DNA of 64,000 nucleotides, taken from NCBI GenBank assembly GCA_947179155.2, contig OX359285.1:11651010-11715009 (forward strand). Direction: 5' to 3'. Each line of letters starts with the position of its first letter. Position 1 is the first letter of the stretch. Below the pieces are notes generated by a model. The model searched no databases, was not told the origin of the DNA, and saw only the letters and a list, made by a program, of their open reading frames with translations. A program made the position numbers and the translations under genes. This DNA comes from Hedera helix (lineage: Eukaryota > Streptophyta > Magnoliopsida > Apiales > Araliaceae). Below are positions 11,016 through 21,410 of this stretch, piece by piece.

Positions 11016-12258
11016 ATAGCTTCTTAATAGTCTGAAAGGCCTTTTGGCATTGACTGTTCCACTTTCGGGAGGCATCTTTCCTTAACAGTTTAAAGATTTG
11101 TTCGCAGGTGGTGGTCAGATGGGATATGAACCGACTGATGAAGTGTATCCTCCCCAAGAATTCCCTTATCTCTTTCTCTGTACGAGGAGCTGGCATATCC
11201 ACAATAGCCTTGATCTTAGCCGGGTCCAGTTCGATGCCTCGATTGCTCACCAAGAATCCAAGGAGCTTACCTGACTGAACCCCGAAGGCACACTTTGCCG
11301 GATTGAGCTTCAAATTATACTTCCTGAGCCGCTCAAATAGCTTCTTGAGGTGAGTCACATGGTCAAATTCCGTCCTTGACTTCACAATAATGTCATCCAC
11401 GTAGACCTCTATTTCCTTATGCATCATGTCATGGAATAGGGCCATCATGGCCCTCTGATAAGTGGCTGCTGCATTTGTGAGGCCGAAAGCAAGTCGTCTA
11501 TAATAGAACGTGCCCCAGGGGGTGATGAAGGCAGTCTTTTCTCGATCCTCTTCCGCCACCATTATCTGGTGATATCCCGCAAAACAATCGACGAATGAAT
11601 ACATTTCATACTGAGCCGTATTATCCACCAAGATGTGTATGAAAGGCACTGGGAAGTTATCCTTAAGACTGGCCTTGTTCAGATCCCTATAGTCGACGCA
11701 TACTCTCACCTTTCCTCCGGGCTTCGCCATTGGAATTATTTTGGAAAGCCATTCTGGGTAAGTGGACACCATGATGATCCCAGCCTTGAATTGCTTGACT
11801 ATCTCTTCCTTCACCTCTAAGCTCCACTCTGGTTTCAATTTTCTCAGCTTCTGCTTAACTGGCCTGAAACCCTCCTTGATAGGCAATCAATGTACCACAA
11901 TGTCCATGGGCAAACCGACCATATCTTCGTGTGACCAAGCAAACACATCCTCATATTGGCTCAAAAGTTCAGCTACTTCTCTTTTCTGGTCGGGAGTCAG
12001 GTCTGCCCCAATCTTCAGCTCTTTGGGATTCTCAGGGGTTCCTATGTTGATGGTGATGGTTTGGTCTAGGTTGGGTTTGGGTTTATCCTCGACCCACTCT
12101 TTGATCTCGTCAGGAGCGTCGTCATCACCTGCTTCGTCGTGCTCAATTCCCATCAAATCGAAATCCAGTTCTATATCAAAATCATAACCGTCTTTCAAAT
12201 TTGGAAAATCGTTTGTTAGGCTAGAATGACTCAAATTGGTACACCTGACATGAAACAA
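11016..12258 (-). pseudogene. Ogre reverse transcriptase (N-terminal lead and RT core), truncated
   Basis: The segment 12258-11887 holds the acidic lead-in ending in SQYEDVFAWSHEDM and VVH. The frame then meets an in-frame TGA at 11887-11889 and continues as RT to about 11016. The core is clear: KVRVCVDYRDLNKAS, FVDCFAGYHQI, FGLTNAAATYQRAM and the catalytic VYVDDII near 11400. It ends within the helix after FQTIKKL, before any RNase H. The next bases encode unrelated residues from the flanking host DNA. RT in Ogre elements copies the RNA genome. This one is broken by the stop and by loss of everything downstream. Confidence 0.9.
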
Positions 12259-12375
12259 AAATATTTGTCATATATATAAAAATATGAAATAGACGTGCAG
12301 ATACATAAAACAAAAACACCGTCTTAAAAACCCCTTGATCCCCCTACTGGACCAGATTCCCGGACACTCCTGCAT
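12245..12375 (-). other. Probable intron between protease and RT (Ogre-type)
   Basis: Between the linker frame that stops at 12376 and the RT lead-in there is a T-rich non-coding stretch. It ends in TTTGTTTCATGTCAG (AG ending at 12245), a good plant 3' splice site. Ogre elements are known to have a spliced intron at this place. The donor is not certain; candidates lie between 12330 and 12375. Confidence 0.5.
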
Positions 12376-13914
12376 TTACCCTTTTCTGGATACTACTGGC
12401 TGCACGGTCCAATTCTTGGGGATCACTTCGGTTTTATAGCTAGTGATGGAGGGGGTTTCTGTATCTGGCACCTCCTCAATGATTGCGACAACTTGGCTTC
12501 GGCTTTCATTTTCACTTTCCTCGGGCACCTCTAACCCGGCCCAATTGATAAATGGCATGATCTGCCTGCCTTTAGATATCTTCTCTTTTCCCTTTTCATT
12601 GGGCCCTGATTGCCCCGGGAGATGACATTTCTCCTCAAACTGTTCCATGATTTCTTGCAAGAATTCCATCCGTTGGGCCAATCCCTTGGCTGGGGGAGCC
12701 TCTCCCTTATCCTCTGTTTCAGATGCAGGCTTGACTACCTTCAGGGAGTGTTCATTATTGGCTCTCGGTATCGGGACTCCGGTTATCCGAACGGGAATTT
12801 CCTTGTATGAGTTCCTCGACCTTGCACTTCTGTGATATCCTAACCCTGCTTTGCCCGACTGTGCCGGTATTTGGATGGGCTCGGTGATTCCTTAGCTGTT
12901 CTTGCCCAGCCCTTGCCCCGGCTGGAAATTCATCGTCATCATTTCCTGGGCAACGAAGGTGAGCTCGGGGGACATTTTAGGCTTTAACTCCGGAGCTCCC
13001 AACTGCTTGAACTGAGGGGTGCTGATTTCAAACGCCTGATAGCTTATCGGTTCGGCCGATTCGTCCACATGGATCACCGGCATGCCTTTTACAGAGGGCA
13101 CAGGGTAGTCAGATTCTGCTGCAATTGTTACCAAGTGCCCCTCAACGATAAACTTTATTTGCTGATGCAGGGTGGAGGGAACTTCCCCTGCCATATGAAT
13201 CCAGGGCCTCCCCAGTAGCATGTTATAACTGGCCGTGATATTTATCACCTGGAAGGAAATATCAAAAGTATAAGGGCCGATCTCCACTGGTAGCTCAATC
13301 TCTCCCACTGTATCCTTTCTAGATCCGTCAAACGCCCTCACCACCACTTGGCTGGCCCGCAGGCGCTTAGGGTTGATCTTCATCTTCTCCAGAGTACTAT
13401 ATGGGCAAATATTCAGGGTTGACCCACCATCAATCAAAACTCCGTTCATCACATACCCGGATGAGATGACCGCAATGTGTAACGGCCTCCGGTGCCCTCT
13501 CCCTTCTTCGGGGATATCGTCGTCGGTGAATGATATCACATTGTTGTCCAACAGGTGGCCCACCAAGTGGCTAAATCTCTCTGTATTAATTGACTTAGGG
13601 ACATAAGCCTCTTCCAGGACTTTGCTCAACACCTGATGATGATCATTGGACGCCAATACCAGGTCTAAGATGGATGTCAGGGGTGGCTGCACCTCCAGTG
13701 CCTTAACCACATCCGCCTTGCCGCGATTCATTTTCTCCCAAAACTCAAAGGCTTTTTCCTCCGAGATTTTCCCGTTTTCCTTTTTCGTGTTCTCAAAAAC
13801 CCGCCTTGGTAAATACAATGGATTTCCCTTTGAGCTGATTGATGCACAACTGCCTTCTTCCTCGGTCTTCCCCCCGTAGTTCCACGGAATAGCCTTCAGA
13901 TTGGTAATCGGCAA
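12376..13914 (-). pseudogene. Ogre protease and G-patch-like linker
   Basis: The protease active site is the variant VLIDGGSTLNICP, with a later SYNMLLGRPW motif (the ILG-type flap partner). Toward the end, FQPGQGLGKNS meets an in-frame TAA (12892-12894). The same frame then continues for another 170 codons through a second glycine-rich G-patch-like piece and a Glu/Lys-rich linker to 12376. The frame begins one base out of register with gag: at about 13940 the gag frame ends, while this frame is open further upstream (PLVIAARSQLPITN across 13945-13904). So gag and protease were one polyprotein, now split by a one-base indel. Family: Ogre/Tat. Confidence 0.85.
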
Positions 13915-13921
13915 TTGTGAC

Positions 13922-15568
13922 CTAGCCGCTATAACAAGGGGTCTTGGGGGCTGATAACCGGATAGGCTCCGTTTTGGTATCTCGAATCACGCCAACCAAC
14001 TTGATGGGCTCGTTTTGCGCACCCTCCTGGGCATTGGTCATAGCAATCTCTTCTTCTATCCTCCTTATGTATTTCAATTTTAAGGGGCCCTCCGCCCCAC
14101 TGGTTTCTATTACGTTCATGCCTCCCCCATTATGCTCGGGAAGAGGGTTGGCCTTTACATTTGGGGGTTCCAGTTGTTCCACCACGATCTCCCCGTGGTC
14201 AATCATGTTTTGGATCTTGTGTTTTAGTGACCAGCAGTCCTGGGTATCATGCCCCGGGGATTCCGAGTGATAGACACATCTTTTACTGGGGTCATAACTC
14301 TTGCCCTTCGGGTCCGATGGAGGTGCTAGCTCTGTGATCTTTTTCTGGCTCACTAACATGGCCAGTATTTGCTCCAATGAATCCCCCAATGGGGTGAACT
14401 CTCTCTTTTGTGGCTTTTCGAAATTCCTGCGCCCCTCATACTTTTGATTGTTGAAACTTGACAGACGTGCGGCCTCACTTCTTTGCATGCGGACTGGAGG
14501 GCTGGTCATCGTTTTCCCAGATAACCCCTGCAAGACCAGGGATATATCCTCTTCTTTTCTCTTCTGGGGTCTCCGGGAAGAACTGCCATAGTTTCCACTC
14601 TGGATTTGCTCAGCAACAGCTTCAAGAGCTGCGAAATCTCGGATCTTTCCTGACTTCAACCCCATCTCTGCCATTTCCCCGTGTTTGATCATCTCCGCAA
14701 AAGGCTTCCCTATCCCTGCTATCACCCTTTCATAGTAAGAGGCGTCTTGGATATCGATGAATGTCATTACCATCTCTGCCTCACTCATGGGTGGGTTTAC
14801 TTGGGCCGCCATCCTCCTCCACCGTTGAGCGTAGTCTCTGAAGGATTCCTTGGTCTGCTTTTTGATTTTGGTCATCTGGTATCGGTCCGGGGCCATTTGG
14901 GATTGGAAGCTGTATTGTGTCAAGAAGGTGTGGGCCAACTCCTCCCAATTATGAATCTTAGCATTATCCAACCTTGCATACCAGGTCCTAGCCTCCCCTG
15001 TCAGGCTTTTCTGGAATAACTGCATTCTCAACGACTCATCTTCGACATATGCCCTTAATTCTCCGATGTATACCTTTAAATGTGTATAAGGATCCCCTGA
15101 CCCGTTATATTTTTCAAATTCGGGAATTTTGAACTTCTCAGGATACTTGGCTCCGGGAAAGACGCACAAATCAGAGTAGATAACACTGCCATATGACCCG
15201 ATCCCCTTAATAGTTTTTATGGCCTCTTCCATCTGCTTTAACTTTTTGCTGATACTGCTGGCAGCCTCATCTTCTGGGATGATAATAATTTGCTTTGGAG
15301 GTTCAACCTTCGGAGTTTCTAGGGTCGGCCCGCTCCCTTGAGATGATGGCCCTGGCGGGTCCTCGGGTTGTGGCCCTGATTTTAGCTTGAAGTGCTCTTT
15401 GAGCAACATGGTCAGCTCTGTCATTTGATTTCTCACAGCATCGAATTCTTCCCGAGATACGGGAGCCGGATTAGGATTGGGGTTCTCAGCCATTTCGACC
15501 GTCGACTCTCTGGCTTTCTTGGATCGGAGACGAGTTTGGGGCGTAATCCTGCAAATAAAATATGCCAA
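13922..15568 (-). pseudogene. Ogre/Tat gag
   Basis: A 548-codon open frame. The likely true start is the internal ATG at 15493 (MAENPNPNPAP), since the 25 residues before it look like leader. It has a coiled-coil-like stretch near residues 95-120, a retrotransposon gag core (YPEKFKIPEFEKYNGSGDP, then LFQKSLTGEARTWYARLD and FRDYAQRWRRMAAQVNPPM), and a C-terminal Cys/His cluster CVYHSESPGHDTQDCW in place of a classic CCHC knuckle. The frame is intact to 13922, where a one-base shift separates it from protease. The codon pattern is long and open, so decay is recent. Confidence 0.9.
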
Positions 15569-16280
15569 GGCTTAGCTCCGGGAAATGACATTGGTAGGTG
15601 CATGCTAAAGCAAAATATTTTTGGTTTTTTGGTTTTTTGTAATCTTTTCCTGCAACATAGGGTCAGTATCCCTTTATTTTAACCAATGTATGACAGTGTA
15701 CAGTTATGATGCTCTCCAAGCTGTCCCTATAAAACAGAGGTTAGTGCTTTTATTTCGACAAGGCGGTTGGTACAGAATGAATGAATGACTATAGTATGAT
15801 ATTATGCGCGTAAAACGTAAAAGGGCATGAAGAGACTTCCCACGTGTCGGGTTTATCTGAGGCTGACCTACCCTAAGTTACTCTCGCGGGCTTTTTGGCA
15901 TTAAGGTTCCCAGATCTTCGCAACATACTAGAAGGGAATAAATTCGATCTTTCAATTAGATTGGATCTGAGTGGATGCTTTTCCTGAGCCTCGCCGGGGA
16001 GCACCCCTTTGAGTCCAGTAATCTACATCTGACGGGTTCGCCTCAGGAGGAGGAACTGCTCAACATACATTCATCATTCATTCATCGTTCATCACCGCAT
16101 GCATATGATTTACAATAAAATAAAGCATTGAAAAAAACGCAATCCCAGCACTCGCATATATATTTTTTTCATTCACATACAAAAGGTAGATTAACGCAAA
16201 TGACGCAACCACACATTTTTAGATTTTTTAAATGATAGGAAAACATCGAGATTTTAAACGCGACTTAAGCCCTCTAATGT
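15569..16280 (-). other. Ogre 5' leader between primer site and gag
   Basis: Untranslated leader of about 0.7 kb with no open frame I can support. It would carry packaging signals, none of which I can identify. Confidence 0.6.
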
Positions 16281-16297
16281 CCCTAGCAGAGTCGCCA
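16281..16297 (-). promoter_or_regulatory. Primer binding site of the Ogre element (tRNA-Arg-like)
   Basis: The minus strand reads TGGCGACTCTGCTAGGG two bases after the LTR end. Ogre elements are known to use a tRNA-Arg primer with a site of this form; I assign the tRNA from memory of the family. Confidence 0.75.
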
Positions 16298-16299
16298 GC

Positions 16300-17996
16300 T
16301 GTCGACGCCGGGATTTTCGGTCGTTTCGTTTTTTAATAATAAAAATGCCCTTTCCAATTTTAGCCTTTAGATTAAGATGTGACTTTTGAAAAGGGTCGGC
16401 TTAGTGTCGACGGGGTTTTGAAATGTTGAATTTTTATGAGCCAATTGACCAGAGTCGCCAGTTGGTATGGTTGAAATGGATGTACCAACTCATCCGAATT
16501 TTGTTTTCGTAATCGTAATGGCTCATATGTGACTCCGATTCAATTGGTCCGCAAACCGAGATTCATAGAATTCGGGGGCTTGCTTAAGCGAGGGGAAGGT
16601 GTTAGGCACCCCCCGACTTCCGTGAAATACGGTTACCGCAATCTCGATGTTTTCCTATCCTTTTAAATCTTAAAATGTGTGTGTGCGCGCGTGTGTGTGT
16701 GTGCCTAAATGGAGGTTTGTGGTGTCCTTTTGCATAAAGTTGCTTTGATTTTATATGTCAAAATGTGTTTTGTCGGGAAAGCGTTTTAGACGTCTTTTGA
16801 CCCAAATGACAAGGCTTCGCTTGTTATAAGAAAGATTGATTTTAATTTCGAAAACGATGAGGTTTTTATTAGATGTCATTTTAGAAAACAATAGTTTTTA
16901 AACTTTTGTCAAATAGGAATCGAGACTATACATTGCCTTCTAACAGTAAATATAAATAAAATGAAGGCAACTTCTAGAATTCTTTAACCCTATGCACAAA
17001 GTTTAATGAAAATGTTTATTTATTTATTCCGAAAACATCTTTTATGATATTTCAAAACCAAATATAGCCTTTTCGTCAAACAAGGATCAAAGTTTCGCCC
17101 AAAACTCTTTACTTTTTAAACCTCGTGTGTCTAATATCCTAATTTGATTCTTTTTAGAAGATCTTTATCGTTTGCTTTATTTTTGAAAATCGTTTTTTGT
17201 GCCATAAATCAAAATAAGCATTCAAAACGTGTCGGGGTTATCCATGGGCATGTGAGCCATCTAGACAACCCCAAACACCCACAATCACATATCTTTATTA
17301 TTACGGGGCCTTAACCCGATCCCGATTCGGTATCGCTTTACGGCCCAATATTACATTTACATAACCATAAATCCCATCTAATGATTACATATACCAAAAA
17401 TGTCCATCATCGGGATTTTGACCACGAGGATCTCCTCCCTAGGCTCACATTCACCCCAAATCGTTGCACAACCAACACTAATACAACTCTAACAATACTA
17501 ACTCATTACGGTATCCTATGCATCCCAAATCTCAATGACAATACCACAACTATCTATGAACTCAACGAATGATATATCACCGTACGGATGTCATCGGGGC
17601 ATTAGGAGGAAGTTACGTTCCAATGGAACCCTCGCTAACGACCCTTAACCCACGGATCATCATCAATACAACAACATAATATGCTACACAGACCCAAAAC
17701 ACAACATTATCACATTAATACAAACAAGAAAATATCAAAAGAAAACCCATTTCACCTTGCAAAATGCCGATTTAAGCTTCTTGTTTCATGAATCGGACAA
17801 CACCACAATAACACTCAACTAATTAGCAAGAAAGGATGAATTTTTCACTCAAATCTAACCAAGAACAAGCTATATCTAACTAATCGCTGGGGTGGCTTTG
17901 CGTTGGGGTCCACCTTCCTTTTCGCATGTCAGGTCAAATGACGATTTTGCCCTCCTGTCAGGGTTAGTGGAAAAGTGCAAAATTTGGGTGTCTACA
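16300..17996 (-). mobile_element. Ogre LTR flanked by a primer site on one side and a polypurine tract on the other
   Basis: A 1697-bp LTR, minus orientation (TGTAGACACC at 17996 to CGTCGACA at 16300), nearly identical to 7982-9677. The primer binding site lies at 16281-16297, so it acts as 5' LTR to gag. A polypurine tract and hairpin array lie on its other side (17997-18371), so it is also the 3' LTR of a second Ogre unit. This is the shared LTR of a tandem or recombined pair. Confidence 0.9.
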
Positions 17997-18009
17997 GCTG
18001 CCCCTCTTT
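17997..18009 (-). promoter_or_regulatory. Polypurine tract of the second Ogre unit
   Basis: The minus strand reads AAAGAGGGGCAGC directly before the LTR, identical to 7969-7981. Confidence 0.85.
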
Positions 18010-18189
18010 ATCATGTCTATGGAATGAGATATGAAATGGACATGATAAAGAAGTAGGCACCCGATGCATGAAAATGCCAAATATAAATATATTTAACGAT
18101 ACCACACATATGTTTAAGATGATTCGATGTCACATTCAATATGTTCATGTAGAGGTTATTTTCAAAGTTACGAATGAACACTGCCCGGG

Positions 18190-18371
18190 TCTCGTCTCCG
18201 GCGGGTCATTTTGAAAGGGTTAGGCATCGCTTCTGACTGGTCGTTTTTGAAATGGTCAGGTATCGTTTCTGACGGATTGTCTTTTTGAATCGGTCAGGTA
18301 TTGTTTCTGACGGATTGTTTTTAAACGGATCAGGTATTGTTTCTGACGGGTTGTTTTTGAATGGGTCAGGT
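18190..18371 (-). repeat. Ogre hairpin array, part 1 (split by a retrotransposon)
   Basis: About five units in reverse orientation of the array at 6940-7790. It is interrupted at CAGGT (18367-18371) by the element at 18372-28897 and resumes at 28898. Confidence 0.9.
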
Positions 18372-19179
18372 TGTAAGACCCCGAATTTTATGAAATACAA
18401 AATTTAATTTTTCTTCATATAGATATTTTTTTAAACAGTAAGTGGTTAAATCGATAAAGTTAAAAGTTAAGGATGTTATGTGCAAATTTTATTTTGTCGG
18501 ACAATATTCGCTTTGTCGGGGAATATTCGTTTGGTCGGGGAATATTCGTTTGGTCCGACGGCGCCGAAATAACAACTTATTGGTGGACCCCACAACGGAA
18601 TATTTGTCGGATATAGAAAACGACAGAAATAACCTTTTTAAATAAAAATAGTCAACGGAACTGTTAAAATACCGGTGATAAAAGAATAGTAGCATACGGT
18701 AGTTATTGGTATTTTCTGTAGCACTCGGTACTCTACAGTAACACACGGTATTGCATAGTGTCTCATATTTTTGGTCTGATAATTGACACCGTAACTGTTA
18801 CGCATCATTTCATCGATAATTGTCACTGCATAATATTTTATATTATCAATTCAATAATTGTTGTTACACAGTATTTTGCATTATTGATTTAATAATTGTC
18901 ATTACACTGTATTTTATATCATTGAGTCAATAATTGTTGTTGCACTGTTTTTAAAATTATTGAACCTAATAATTGTCACAGTAACATATGCACAGTAATT
19001 CACATTATTGAATCAATAATTGTCATTACACAGTAACGTATGCTTTATTTTACATTATTGTTATCTCTATTATGATATTATTTAAACAGTTGTATTTCAT
19101 TAATTTATTGACTTGATATCTAAGAGCTAACTATACTGTATTTATAACAATTAGTCATAATAATTGAATTGATAAAGTT

Positions 19180-19430
19180 ATTTGTTTATAATATAAAGTT
19201 AGGTGATTATTAGGTGATATGAAATGAATGGTGTAGATTAAAGTGTGAATTATTGTTGAATAATTGAATTGATTTGTTTATAATATAAAGTTAGGTGATT
19301 ATTAGGTGATATGAAATGAATGGTGTAGATTAAAGTGTGAATTATTGTTGAATAATTAAATTGATTTGTTTATAATATAAAGTTAGGTGATTATTAGGTG
19401 ATATGAAATGAATGGTGTAGATTAAAGATA
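19180..19430 (+). repeat. Three tandem copies of a 92-bp unit just upstream of the LTR TATA box
   Basis: Each copy contains AAAGTTAGGTGATTATTAGG and ATGAATGGTGTAGATTAAAG. The copies start near 19180, 19271 and 19364; two shortened repeats of the ATGGTGTAGATTAAA part follow. Repeated in the 3' LTR at about 26863-27110. Being upstream of the promoter, they may act as enhancer repeats (inference). Confidence 0.85.
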
Positions 19431-19515
19431 ATATAATATTTGAAATGGATGGTGTAGATTAAAAGATGATCTTTAAATGAATGGTTTAGATTAAATGAAT
19501 GATAATATTTTTGGC

Positions 19516-19523
19516 TATAAATA
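19516..19523 (+). promoter_or_regulatory. LTR TATA box
   Basis: TATAAATA in GGCTATAAATAGAAGCC, followed by a T/C-rich leader. The matching site in the 3' LTR is at 27198-27205. Transcription probably starts about 30 bases downstream. Confidence 0.7.
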
Positions 19524-19850
19524 GAAGCCTTAACTTAAGGATTTTTCATAAACTTCCTTACTTGTTCTTTCTTTCTCTCTCTAAATACTTCTTGTGAAAG
19601 TTCTCTCTAAGTGTGCTTAAGTCATCTTGAGTATTTGTGAAGATCTATAAGTATACGTGTACTGTTCAAGTTAATCAACCTCATTTAAATCAATATACAG
19701 TCACGTGTTGAGGTAAGGGATACCATCTTTTTCATCTTCCATTATTCAAACATACTATGGTAAGGGATTATCATTATTTGATTCTCGATAATAATATTGT
19801 TTCTTCCTTACTCATAAGACGTGCCTTTTATTTCCATGTATTAAATTGTG

Positions 19851-20045
19851 GGAATAACCTTACGGAGCGGATTGCCGCCTGTTGGTGAATAACCTTTCGT
19901 ATTCATTCATTATTAATCTCTGAGAATAACCTTACGGAGCGGATTGCCGCCTGTTTGGTGAATAACTCTTTGTACTCAAATTCTATTAAATTGTGGGAAT
20001 AACCTTACGGAGCGGATTGCCGCCTGTTGGTGAATAACCCTTTGT
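19851..20045 (+). repeat. Three copies of a conserved GC-richer unit in the LTR leader
   Basis: Copies at about 19851, 19924 and 19996, each carrying ACCTTACGGAGCGGATTGCC followed by GCCTGTTGGTGAATAAC, with 72-bp spacing. They lie downstream of the TATA box and so would be transcribed. The 3' LTR copies (27534-27725) include one A/G difference in the core. Confidence 0.85.
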
Positions 20046-21213
20046 ATTAATTTCCTTCACCTTTTGTTAATCAAACCTGCTACGGTAAGGGATATTATTT
20101 TCTTTCATACTCCTAAATCGAAATTTATTATGGAACTATTGCTTCTATAATTCCTGAAAATATTATATGTTCCATAATAGTTGAACTTCATTATTTCAAC
20201 TGAACCTTCCTATTTACGTGAACCTTTCTATTGAATTGTAACCGTTATTCTGAACTGTGGATCTTGAATTTCACTCCACATCATGTTGACAATTTGGACA
20301 TTATTTGAATCTGTACAAAGTAAACTTCCGATACTTATTGTTATCCTATTTCTTCTGTTCATCATTTATATCATTCTAATCATCCAAAAATCACGCTGTT
20401 GTGAATATCTGTGGCCGGGGGCACAGATGTGATATATTTGTTGAACAGATGATAGGTTAAAGGCGATATAATAGGTTAAAGGCGATACATCTGTTCGGTG
20501 TCTTTTATGGCACGTGGTGAATGTTCTCTTTGGCCCGTAGTGCAAAGATGAACTGTTGTTTGGTATGATTATGACCAAAGGCTGAATCTGGTATAATCAT
20601 GACCGTTGGTGCTATATTGAATATCTTTGGCCCGTAGTACAAAGATGAACTGTTGATGTGCATGATTATGATCAGGAACTGTGAATTTGTATTATCTTGA
20701 CTAATAATATTTCAGATGATAAAAGTTGATGATGTTTTTCCTAAAAAGAGAACCGAGTGGACATTATAGTCTGCATTATTCTTCTAATAGATTACTCATT
20801 CCGCTGCTATTATTGATCTGAACGTTGTTTAAGAATTTAACTGCAGTTTTTGATATAAACCTTGTAGTCTATTGTATTCTATCAAGAACTCAACTGTTGA
20901 AGACTAATGATAATTTATTCGTCATTATCTTAGTCATGATATTCTTTACTGGGCTATTTGAGCTCACCCTTTCTTTTGTTCCATTGTTTTTCAACAGGAG
21001 ATGAAAACATAACAGGGTCTAGCCGGGGAATGGAGTGAGGGTCCGAGGAATAGTTATCATAGTCTTCACGTTTTGTAAAATAGTGTGGCAATAATAGTGA
21101 AGACTTAGTTGTGTATTATACACTGTATTGTTGTACGTTGTAATAATTTTGTTGTAGTATTTTGACGACTCAAGTTTGGGCTGTGTGGGCCCAGATTTGG
21201 GGGGCGTCACAGT

Positions 21214-21225
21214 TGGCATCAGAGC
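21214..21225 (+). promoter_or_regulatory. Primer binding site (tRNA-Met type with one mismatch)
   Basis: TGGCATCAGAGC, two bases after the LTR; one base differs from the usual TGGTATCAGAGC. Confidence 0.85.
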
Positions 21226-21410
21226 TTAGGGATATGGTCTTTAATGGCGATCTGGGGTAGAACTAGGAGGGGAGAGACGAATAGAATCAGTCACTAGTGT
21301 GTCCTACCTAAAATAGATTTTATTATCTAATGAGTCGATTTGAATGTAGGAACATGAAGTGATGAGTCAGTTTATTTGAACTAACATTTATTTTGTGACC
21401 ACAGTTAATT

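Larger units (their letters stand above)
11016..16299 (-). mobile_element. 5' part of the Ogre/Tat-like internal region (leader, gag, protease, RT start)
   Basis: In minus orientation: tRNA primer site, a 0.7-kb leader, gag, protease, a G-patch-like linker, a probable intron and a truncated RT. RT stops abruptly at about 11016, where host-like sequence begins; this is a breakpoint of the inversion. Several frameshifts and stops make this copy incapable of coding. Confidence 0.85.
18372..21211 (+). mobile_element. 5' LTR of the young Tekay-like element
   Basis: 2840 bp, TGTAAGACCCCG to GGGGCGTCACA. It contains a 92-bp unit in three copies (about 19180-19430), a roughly 50-bp unit in three copies (19851-20045) and a duplicated GCCCGTAGTGCAAAGATGAA-type segment (about 20535 and 20628). 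Small open frames inside it occur identically in the 3' LTR and are not genes. Confidence 0.95.

Noticed and set aside
7982..17996. One simple full-length Ogre between the two LTRs
   Set aside because: The LTRs are inverted relative to each other, a piece of another LTR and host DNA lies between them, and the target duplications show a different history.
18442..18826. Small open frames on both strands, repeated at 26124-26508
   Set aside because: They are inside the two LTRs of the young element, overlap each other on opposite strands and show no domain.
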